Assembly: GCA_029641185.1 (NCBI GenBank)
Contig: JAPWGK010000003.1
Location: forward strand, 2,666,001-2,730,000
DNA from: Pseudofabraea citricarpa
Lineage: Eukaryota; Ascomycota; Leotiomycetes; Helotiales; Dermateaceae
Length of the DNA: 64,000 bases
Direction: 5' to 3'
Part shown: piece by piece, positions 55,492 through 64,000 of the stretch
Position numbering within the stretch: position 1 is the first letter of the stretch
Layout of the letters: the number at the start of each line of letters is the position of its first letter
Position numbers and translations under genes: made by a program
The notes under the pieces: model-generated
What the model saw: only the letters and a program-made list of their open reading frames with translations
What the model was told of the DNA's origin: nothing
Databases searched by the model: none

Positions 55492-58104
55492 ATGCCTAAT
55501 GATGGCATAGCAGCTATTTCTCAGCGTGAGTTCCACATTATACCCAAGCAGTGACTGTACAAACATGAGCTGAAAACATTTCAAGAGGTATCAAGCCTTG
55601 ATATCAATGATGGCCCAAGCAATCCAAATGCATTCGCAGCCTACGATTCGGCACCACCAGCAGCACCAAAGCTTCAGAGCAAAGGCATCATGGCTATCGA
55701 TATCACTCAACAATTTGCCGCAGCTGCGCAGCGTGAGTTTGCGCCTCGGCATGATTTGTGGGAAGTATGTTAACGTAATATCATAGACCTAGAGATGGGA
55801 CAGCTCATCAAGGATCCATTTTTTACTTTGTTTGAATCAGTCGGCGCCCTGGAGGTGGGTTAATTTGCCTTGTCATCAGAAACAGCTAGGACTAAAATTG
55901 ATAGATCATGGATCCTAAAATGGACAGCGGATTTCTGGAGCCAGGTGAGACTATGGATGATGAGTATGATTATAGTGCAGCTTTATTGCCAGAAGAAGTT
56001 CTGGGGATAATTGATCAGCTTCTGTGTCATGAGGTAGGACCGATTCAAATGTTCAGAATTTCAAGGCTGATTGAAAACAGATGGCTTGGCATATGGGACA
56101 TCCTCTTTCACAAACAATATTTACCAGTCTCTATATTGACAGGATTTTATCGCCAGCTCCGCTTTCTCTTGATCACACAGTCTTTGATAGGAGCGAAAGC
56201 TGCTCAGATGAGCCTTTAACACTTCAAATCTTAAGAGCTTACTGTATTGGTCTCATCAAAACTTGCTGGTATGTCAACAACAGGGTCAAATCAGAGCATT
56301 TTTACGAGGTAAATATTTAAGACCCTATGCCACATAACTCTATATTCACGATAAATTACCAGGAAGAAGACTTTGTTACACATACCTACAATCGGAATTT
56401 GCTAGAGTCTATTGATCATGATGCGGCCATCCAACTTCTTGAGTCAACAGCAGAGCTGTTATCTAGCTCCGAAATCGCAACTGAACTAAGCGAAGCTCTT
56501 CAGTATAGGCTTAAGTTTAGAGCTGTATTTCTTAAAACTGTGGAAACCGTGGATTCAAGATCAGCTACCGAGACAAAGGCTCTTTGGATCGAACTGTTAT
56601 CGTTCTTACCAAATCTCAAAGACACTAACCAACTATCAAAGGCTGTTCCCCAGTCTTTCAGTGTTAAGTTACAGAGAAAATTAGCAAGCACAATTCCACC
56701 TCGACCAATTGTCCAAGTCAGTCTGGAAGCTGCGCATGCTCACTTTGAAAGACTATGCCAAGATGGCGCTATTGCAACTGAAGTTTTGGACTATCACGAC
56801 TCTCACAGTCTCATGGTATGTAATCAGTAACCCTGGGGAACTGCAATACTGATTCGAATTAGACGTTTGTTTTCTTATTCCAAGCAAGAAAGCCTCAGCC
56901 ATCAGTCTACATTCGTACCTTACTTCAACATTATTTGTTTGGCGATATGATTGTTCTCGGTTCCCTCTCGATCCGACACATCTTAGACGATGATTTAGCA
57001 AATACTGTGTTACCAGCAGACGAACTGTTGGACCGAGATAACGACGATATAGAGGTTCCATCAGATCCTCGCTTTAACATGGCCGTACGTATGGAGACCT
57101 TTCGACAACGCGCGGCTCAGTCGTACCTTGATATTCTACGAACAATTTGCCAAAACAGATGCCGCATTCGCCGAACCCTCTGCCACTCAATTGTTGACTG
57201 GGATAATCTTCAACTAGACTCCGAAGAACTTGACGTAGAATTTCGACTTTTCACGCAAGAGCAGCCGATTGTCGACCGCACAATCTCGAATGATCCTGTC
57301 TTCGCCTTTCCTCTATCTTCATGGGCCTATTTTTATAAGCTTCGGCAGATGGAATGGATTGTGCAGCTTGGGTTTGAACTAGAGATCTATCAAATGGATG
57401 AGTTGGCCGGTATGTACTGGTACCTGGTACAGCTTTCCAAGACCCGATTACGACACCTAGAGCGTATGCGAGGCTTCGTTATGCGCAAGTTCTCCGCTTT
57501 TCGACGTGCACCCCCTTCAGAATTAGAAGATATAAGATCAGAGAAAAACCAGCAATTCACCAAGACCTTGTCTTTCTTGAGCTACTCCATGCTTGAAGCA
57601 ACGACTAATTATGGGTTTGCCGATGCGTTGTCCTGTCTGTTCACCGTTCTCACTCGACTAAATCTGATTCACATTCAACCACGCCCATACAACGATGCCA
57701 GCCTTCGTCATGAGCTACGCATGAAGCCTTTCTTATCCATTGGCCTTCCAGAAGTAACATCTTATGACGAATTCACTCGTCACGTACAGCAAAAAAATGA
57801 ATCGACTCTTGACTTGCTTTCATATGCGGCAGAGGCCGCCACAGGTGCCAAAAAGGGCTTTGAGCTCATGAGCAAATTATCAGCAGAAGAAGCTTTCTGT
57901 CAGGGTTCTCATGATAGCTGGGTCAAGAACATCAGAGAATGCCTGAAGGCTTGCATTTTTACCAGCATTACTATTGCTTCTGTGCAGAGAGCAATGGAAG
58001 CTGCCGGAAAGGACGGAATAATCAAGCTCAAAGTCGAGGTACCTGTGACTGGTAAGGGATACCATGATTGGTGGGTTGTGCCAAAAGTGGCAGCTTCATC
58101 TTGA
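55492..58104 (+). CDS. MAK10: NatC N-acetyltransferase auxiliary subunit Naa35 (Mak10), seven exons
   Basis: Exons 55492-55525, 55586-55732, 55787-55854, 55905-56033, 56081-56308, 56363-56815 and 56863-58104 give 766 aa. The diagnostic Mak10 block crosses two introns: LEMGQLIKDPFFTLFESVGA then LEIMDPKMDSGFLEPGE, followed by MAWHMGHPLSQTIFTSLYID. The C-terminal region is helical (SSWAYFYKLRQMEWIVQLGF, MYWYLVQLSKTRLRHLERMR). Naa35 anchors the NatC complex (Naa30/Naa35/Naa38) to ribosomes for co-translational acetylation of Met-Leu/Ile/Phe-type N-termini; yeast mak10 mutants also fail to maintain L-A virus. Exons 1 and 2 join as CAG through a split codon; the start ATG is the only one in that exon. 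Confidence 0.94.
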
Positions 58105-58382
58105 GGGTTATCGGAAGACAGTTCGGAGAAAGGACAGGATATAATTGAACATGGGAACGAGTACGAGTCTTGGTCTACAGTACCAAAGCTTCAGATTACA
58201 CTTTCTAATGACAATTTCTCGTCAACTTGCGACTGCTTATATATACATTTCTTTAGATTCATGGCGCCGCATGTGGTATGCCCAACCTGACAAAATGTGA
58301 TAATACCCCCCTCCTTTTGCCAATTTCCACTCATACACCCTCTTCGATCATTTACAACTCGCCGTCTTGTTTGGGAAGGTCA

Positions 58383-59438
58383 TCACTTCGTAAGAACCTT
58401 AGCGGGGATGTTCCTTCTCAGTCTAATAGTTTGCTCATAGAGAAGATCCTTGAAAGCAAACAAGAAGGCAGCCGTTAAGACACTCTGAGTAACTTTAGGA
58501 CCGATGCCTACAATAATATTAGCGATCATGCTGTGATATAAGAAAATGTAGCTTACCCTTATAAAATCCTACAAGACCCTCCTCTCTCTTGATCCTCTTC
58601 ATGCCATCAACCATATTCTCCTTTCCACCATCGCGACCCGCGATGTGCATACGGCTCTTTACCGTGATGTATGGGTAAGTGATGCTTGTGGCAAACAGCT
58701 TACCCAACGCACCAAGCAAGAAAGCGACTGTAGGAGTAATACGCTTCTTCTTTTCCAACACGTTCTTCAACTGTTCGAAGATGGTATATTGAAGAATTGG
58801 GTTAATAACCAGCACTAAAGCTGGTACAACACCAGCAAAGAGAGCCTGAGGTCCCTCCTCCTTGATCAAGGCCAATAAAGTACCGATCGTACTTGGGGCT
58901 CTGGCTGGTTTGGAGCCTGGTAGTAAGGGCTCATCGGACTCGTTGTTGCGCTTGCGAGTTGTCATACGTGTGTTCACAACCCAGATAGGGTTTGTTAGCA
59001 TGACAGTAGCGGATCCTGCAATAGCACCTGCGATCATGGACTCAATGGTCGTGAGTTTCTTGGAAGCCCGACCAGCCTTGACTGCCGCCTTCTCGAACCC
59101 TGAGCGGGTCCATTCGTACCAGTAGTAGTAAACGAAGTTTGTAACGGAAATGCCAAACAGTGCACTGTCAAGCCCTGCATATAGGCCTGTGACGCCCTCA
59201 CGAGCGATGATGCGCCGGACCGCATCGAGGAAGCCGGAATCGGCTCGTTTGGATTCGACTTGGGCGCGTGTGGAGAGGGTTATGAGGGGATAGCTGAAAG
59301 ATGGATGTTAGTATAGACAGCCAGCGTTGCAGAGACGGGGAGGAAGTACGTCAGGGCCATGGAGAGGATTCCCCCACCAGCTCCTGAGATGGCATGAGCC
59401 ACATTGTCCGACTGCTGCGCTGCTGTTGAAGTTGCCAT
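58383..59438 (-). CDS. Peroxisomal adenine nucleotide carrier (PMP47/ANT1 type), three exons
   Basis: Exons 59438-59350, 59293-58557 and 58507-58383 give 316 aa. The three carrier repeats are visible: YPLITLSTRAQVESK (first intron just before it), NPIWVVNTRMTTRKRN and YPYITVKSRMHIAG. The NPIWVVNTRM form in repeat 2 is characteristic of peroxisomal members such as Candida Pmp47 and yeast Ant1, which import ATP for fatty-acid activation. The first matrix loop reads GLYAGLDSALFGISVTNFVY. Six membrane helices are expected. The last exon (GIGPKVTQSVLTAAFLFAFK) restores the final helix. Other mitochondrial-carrier substrates cannot be fully excluded. Confidence 0.87.
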
Positions 59439-60350
59439 TTTGCGGAGGACTTGTTTATATTGTTTGGTTTATAGTTTTGGGGCCGTGTCTGGGGAGAAGG
59501 GGGGGTTATGTAGAAGCAAGAATGAAAGTGCCGGTAAGGGGGAGCAGAGTCAAGCCTCTTGCCCTGGAAATGCTCGTGATAGTTTAATCTGGCTTCGTCA
59601 ATGCCAGAGTTTCCCGATAGTCACAACTGGACCTCGGCAGCGTTGTCGATAAGCAGATTCTGATACGTCCACGCGGTCGTAACTCGGCATCCAAACATCT
59701 ACTATCACAAGATCAAGCACATGGAACTCTAAGCTCATGTCTCTACCATCCGTATGGCTTGCTGCGTGGTAAATAAGAAAAGTAGCTGTCTCCGAGTTCT
59801 TTCGTATGCATGTAAAACTCATTTTCCTCCCCGGTAAATGCGGGGAAGGTTGCAAAATGCTGGGTTTGTTCGGTTTCTGGAGGGGAAAGGTAGGTGTCTG
59901 TCTAGAGATCCCGGGGTGGTGTTAGTGTTCAAAGACTTAACCTCCTTTCCTTCTCCGCCGTCCATCAAACTAAACTCAACACAACAGAATCATCGTTAAT
60001 TAGCAACATTTCATCAAATCATCACCTTCTTCGATGCTGTCGCTTCTTACGACTTACTGCTTACTCTGAAGCTACTCAAAAATCTTCTGCTTGTAATCTT
60101 GTCTGTGCCACTATTCATCTTTTCCTGCTGTGATCCATCTCCATCATGGCAATGACTTTAGCTGACTGCGACGATCAGACAAGTCCTCTTGTTCGGCTAC
60201 TTCGCCGAGTATGAATCCTGGGAAAGCTAGTCCATAACCATCGGCGCCTTTGTCTCGCAACTAACCCTTAGTCGATTATCATGAATTGACGTGTTGCGGT
60301 TGTCTTTGCATATTGTTACTATTTATAGCGCCAAATGCAGGAGTTGAAGG
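59439..60350. promoter_or_regulatory. Divergent upstream region of the peroxisomal carrier and ABP2
   Basis: A 912-bp interval separates the start codons. A C/T-rich stretch near 59941-59965 resembles a pyrimidine-rich transcription-start region for ABP2. No coding frame is supported. Confidence 0.5.
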
Positions 60351-62533
60351 ATGCCTTCTCCATTCGTAATAAACGAAGCGACCAAACAACGGCTAATGAC
60401 AAAATACCAACCTTTCCAAAAACTCAGTCCAGGCGAAAATCAATCACTCATAGCCTCGCAAGCAAATGATAGTTTGGCACAGCAAAATGTTCAAGAAAAC
60501 TTTGCAGACCGACTTTCATCAAATCAACAAGCTCCACTAGGACTAAGTCCTCTCGCAGCTACTACTTCTCAGGCCATTGGAAGCAATCAAGATGTACGGA
60601 GCTTGCCGAATCGAACTGTTACTGACGAAACTTTGGACGATTCTTACGTCGCTTTTATACTTTATTGCAATCCTGCTGTGCCCCTCAATACAGATACAGC
60701 GGAGCTCCGGACAACGTTCCGAGCACCCCCGAAAAGTGATGGAAAGTCTTTTAGTACATATAGGCTCTTTGAACTGATCAGGAAGCTGGAGCTCAAGGAG
60801 CTCAAAACATGGGCACAACTTGCTTTGGAACTTGGAGTTGAACCGCCAGCACTGGACAAGGGACAAAGTGCTCAAAAGGTTCAGCAATATGCAGTCAGAC
60901 TTAAGGTAAAATTCCTATCAAAGATGTTGTGAAAATGCTAATTGTTAAGCGATGGATGCATGCAATGCATGTAGACGCATTTTTCGAGTATCTCTTGAAC
61001 AAGCCTCATGTATATTGGACACATGTTCCTTCTATTCATGAACCACCCCCAGAGTCTGGGCGGGATGGTGTTGTTGCTGAAGAGGATTTAGCATTGCGGG
61101 CTCTTTTACCGGAGACCAAACCCAAGCGTGGCCGTAGAAAAGCAGGAGATAGAGATGATGATAGCGAAACAGGAAGGTCGCCTGCTCAAAGACCTCGCAT
61201 AAACTCGCCCACTCTGTCAGAGGATTTTCTGATAAATAGGTCTTCTTTAGACCACGAAAATGCCACACCTATCAATCCAGCTTACGGCGATGGGTTCCAT
61301 GAACGGAATGGACCATGGTCGGCAGCCGATGTCAGAGCCCCAATGGGCACCACGTTTCGTTGGGGGACACTCAGAGATAGTATTCAAACTCCTTTAACTG
61401 CATATCCACAGTCTGCCATCACCCCAACAAACAGAAATTCCCTTTGGAACGATGCAAATGAGCCTCGATCAGCCATAACACCAAACAAATCTCGGTCGAA
61501 GCGTAGGCATGGACCTGCAGTTTCCTCTGCATGGCCAACTAATGGGAGTGGATCCTCTGGACGGTTACGTGGTCGACCTCCAAGCAATCGATCGATTCAA
61601 GATGGCCCGTTCTCGACGTTCCCAGCTAATCCAAACACGAAAGATAGCCCTGCCATAGTAACAGGAAACAATAACTTGAATGCCACTCTTGTAGTCGAAA
61701 CCCCTCAAGTTCCGCACTTCTTCCCACCTAGCAACCCAGTAACCACGCAGACTACAGCTCCACCAACTGGAAAACCAAGTCGTTTATCATTACAAGTACC
61801 TCAACGGCAGGGTGGTGCTGTCAGGCTTGCTACACCACCCCCGGTACTTTTGGTCAATGGTGCATCGGGACCAAATCTTCAGAACGACGCTATTTCTCAG
61901 AATGGTTCAATGTTAAATTATTACAGTGGCTCTGATGATCAACATCCAGACTTCGAGCCATTTGTGAACATTACCTTTCGACAAAATGATGATAGTGATC
62001 GCACAAATGTTGATAATTTGGAGAGTCACTTCATCTGTGAAATCTTGGCAGCAGAATGGTATGACTCGGCAGGTCTTCGCATTGAAAAATGCACCATCGA
62101 TGAGGCGTCCAAGATCTGCAAACAAGTTATTAGAAACCTTCAGGACGAATCTAGAACCCCGGAAGCATTTCTCATGAGTGTTACTGCTCTCGCGGGTGGC
62201 CCATTGAGGACACATATGAGAATGACGCGACTAGATGAGAGTGATACCCGAACAGCTTACGAGTGTCATTGGCGTATGAGATTCGGCTCCATTGAAGGCG
62301 ACTTTAACATTCGAGCTACTGTCCAAAGTTCCGTTACGACGGCATTTGGATCGGCTGAGGAAGATGTCCAGGTACCGTGGAAGAAGAGGTACCTTGATTT
62401 ACAGCAGAGAATTAGAGAGCGAGATGAGAAAGTTGGCGCACTGAAGAAAAACATCCTGGATGCGCTGGTGGAGTCAGATAGGATGATGCTGGATAAACGC
62501 GGAGAATTCTACCCGAGATCCACCATTGGATGA
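60351..62533 (+). CDS. ARS-binding protein 2-like nuclear protein, two exons
   Basis: Exons 60351-60905 and 60950-62533 give 712 aa; the intron is only 44 nt but joins RLK to RWMHAMHVDAFFEYLL, a helical block typical of the fungal Abp2 family. The conserved domain covers about residues 100-225 (DDSYVAFILYCNPAVPLNTD, FELIRKLELKELKTWAQLAL). A KRGRRK patch follows, then a long Ser/Pro/Asn-rich disordered region, then a C-terminal conserved block (SHFICEILAAEWYDSAG, YECHWRMRFGSIEGDFNIRA). S. pombe Abp2 binds AT-rich replication-origin DNA; a chromatin or origin role is inferred. The ATG at 60351 matches the family start region. Confidence 0.85.
60906..60949 (+). other. Very short (44-nt) intron in the ABP2-like gene
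   Basis: The donor is GTAAAA, a GCTAAT branch-like motif lies 12 nt before the acceptor, and the acceptor is TTAAG. Splicing is required because the two conserved halves are in different frames. Confidence 0.7.
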
Positions 62534-62936
62534 GATTATTTAATATGGAGTTTTAGATTCTGAATCTATAGAAGGGAAATTGGAAGATCACACTTACCAT
62601 CCTATATTTTACACCGTAGATCCTTTGGGCTTCATCCACTATTAAAATACACCTCCACAATTTCAAAGGCTTCTTACGCTCGTCTTCTAACGCACAAAAG
62701 GTCTAGCCTTAGATGTGATCGAGTCACTGGCTTAAAATTCCATTCCTCGCTTATGATTCCTATAATACCAGCTCGACTTGAAGCCTTCCAAGAGACATAG
62801 CGCTAGCAGTGTTTCCGTTCTCTAAGAAAACAGAAAGTCCTTCCATACCAGTCTTTACAGATGAGGAACCTAACTATTATATGATAGATTCTAAGACCAT
62901 TAAATGAGCCACCATGGCTTGATTCTGATTCCTGAG
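62534..62936. other. Intergenic region between convergent genes
   Basis: These 403 bp hold only AT-rich 3' flanking sequence; no ORF or repeat is evident. Confidence 0.6.
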
Positions 62937-64000
62937 TCACAACTTTCTACGCTCATAAATCCTCACCCAGAAATCGAGCTGCTTCACAAACCACCGATTC
63001 TCCGTCTTCCACTCCTTTTCGCGCAACTCGTCGCAAAGCACAAGATCAAACCGCCTCACGATCTGCGGGACTAACTTACACATCTCAAGCAAACTGATAT
63101 TTTTTCCAATGCACGTCCTGCTCCCGGATCCAAATGCCAAGAAATACTTGTCTACTTCTGCCGTCCTGCCTTGGGCTTCATACTCTAGCCATCGCTCCGG
63201 CCGCCATGTCGAGGCGTCGGCCCCGAATACCGACGTGTTTTGATGCGCTACCCATGCATTGATCCCGACTGTTGAACCGGCTGGGAACTGGTAACCTGAA
63301 ATAGAGGTCCCGGATCGTGGAACGATACGTTGGAGACCAAGGCCGGTGGCAGGATGCATACGGAGTGCTTCCTTGATCACCGCTTGGAGGTACGGCAGTT
63401 CTTGCGACTCCTTGAAAGTGATCGGATTAGAAACTCTGCCTTCCTTAGCGGCGATATCGATTTCTTCTTGCAGTCTACTCATCGTGGACGGGTATTTCAG
63501 AAGATGATAGAAGACGCTCGATAGCGAGATGGAAGTCGTATCACTACCGGCCGAGACGTTTGATTGGCAAATTGTAAAGATATCTAGCCGAGACATCTTC
63601 TCCGGGTTCGCCTCATGCGCAGCGAGTAACTTGATCATGATATCCGCCGGGCCGTCCTGACTTTCCTGGAGCGGGTTCTTCAGCTCCCTCTGTCGGTTCT
63701 CAACTTGCTTCTGCGTGTAAGCGAGCAAGTACGCATAGCCCCCCGTCTTGGGCAGGAACTGAAAGATCGCCCTGTGCAGCCACGGAAAGACGCCGGTGAA
63801 AGTGCTATACACCAATCTCGTATCGATGGCATGGAAGACTCCTTCCTTGTCCTCGCCCATGTCGAGGAACCCGAATCGTTTGGCAAACGTGATGTCTCCG
63901 ATCACGTCGAAAGCGTAGCATTGGAGCCACCGAGCAAGATCCGTGTCCTGGCTGGAACTTGCCAGTTCGCTGAATCGCTGTGATAGGAGTTCCATGCATT
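62937..64000 (-). CDS. Cytochrome P450 monooxygenase, 5' part beyond the window
   Basis: The last about 353 residues of a P450 are present; the reading frame runs off the right edge, so the membrane anchor and N-terminal third are missing. All C-terminal hallmarks are intact: I-helix AGSDTT, K-helix ExxR in KEALRMHP, the PERW motif in TWRPERWLEYE, and the heme loop FGSGSRTCIGKNISLLEMCK with its Cys thiolate. The sequence style (DVIGDITFAKRFGFLDMGED, PATGLGLQRIVP) resembles fungal pisatin-demethylase-like and benzoate-hydroxylase-like P450s, often used in detoxification or secondary metabolism. No intron is visible in this part. Substrate is unknown. Confidence 0.93.
   Translation of the reverse strand, partial: CMELLSQRFSELASSSQDTDLARWLQCYAFDVIGDITFAKRFGFLDMGEDKEGVFHAIDTRLVYSTFTGVFPWLHRAIFQFLPKTGGYAYLLAYTQKQVENRQRELKNPLQESQDGPADIMIKLLAAHEANPEKMSRLDIFTICQSNVSAGSDTTSISLSSVFYHLLKYPSTMSRLQEEIDIAAKEGRVSNPITFKESQELPYLQAVIKEALRMHPATGLGLQRIVPRSGTSISGYQFPAGSTVGINAWVAHQNTSVFGADASTWRPERWLEYEAQGRTAEVDKYFLAFGSGSRTCIGKNISLLEMCKLVPQIVRRFDLVLCDELREKEWKTENRWFVKQLDFWVRIYERRKL

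Noticed and set aside
62937..64000. P450 as part of a secondary-metabolite cluster
   Set aside because: No other biosynthetic gene lies within 15 kb on its left side; the right side is outside the window, so the idea cannot be judged.

Overview
The window is nuclear DNA from a filamentous ascomycete (Pezizomycotina). Three things show this: many short introns (about 44-100 nt) with GTANGT-type donors and CTAAC/CTGAC branch sites; fungus-specific genes (HAP2/hapB, HOOK with a fungal-type tail, NCE101, ARS-binding protein 2, a 2EXR protein, a CRoW-type GPI protein); and housekeeping proteins that resemble yeast orthologues but are spliced. A member of the Leotiomycetes is my best guess. That is inference from general character, not proof. 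I recognise no transposon, rRNA, tRNA or CRISPR.

Layout. 0-1.2 kb: two decayed tandem copies of an ankyrin-type segment. 1.2-8.55 kb: a gene-poor, microsatellite-rich stretch ending in a CT-rich, probably spliced leader of the CCAAT-binding factor gene hapB (8.55-9.58 kb). 11.6-12.2 kb: a small secreted Cys-rich protein. 14.7-19.7 kb: a secreted tyrosinase and a divergent oxidoreductase pair (aldo-keto reductase and a dihydrodiol-dehydrogenase-type Gfo/Idh/MocA enzyme). 21.5-25 kb: SWIM zinc-finger protein (Sws1/Shu2 type), proteasome RPN8, adenylate kinase. 25.7-27 kb: an unrecognised spliced gene. 28.6-36.4 kb: HOOK dynein/endosome adaptor, a secreted I9-type inhibitor, and PCF11. 36.9-43.1 kb: GPI-anchored Cys-rich protein, NmrA-like protein, 2EXR protein, and an alpha/beta hydrolase broken by a one-base frameshift.

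The right part is dense housekeeping sequence: HEM13 (coproporphyrinogen oxidase with a mitochondrial-looking N-terminus), ATG8, NCE101, GGC1, RPC82, QCR2, ATP15, NAA35/MAK10, a PMP47/ANT1-type peroxisomal carrier, ABP2, and a cytochrome P450 cut by the right edge. Several of these serve mitochondria or peroxisomes. QCR2/RPC82, HEM13/ATG8, RPN8/ADK1 and the carrier/ABP2 pair are head-to-head and share short upstream regions.

Gene models were spliced by eye. For each multi-exon model given exon by exon, the exon lengths sum to whole codons, except the hydrolase, which is one base short, and the gene at 25.7 kb, whose start is unresolved. The main oddities are: (1) a 402-nt open 'intron' near the 3' end of HOOK that could encode an alternative C-terminus; (2) six tandem CCAAT boxes 1.2 kb downstream of the gene for the CCAAT-binding factor; (3) the frameshifted hydrolase; (4) the long hapB leader; (5) several small spliced genes found only by joining exons. 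I see no clearly new multi-gene system; the HOOK isoform question is the best lead.
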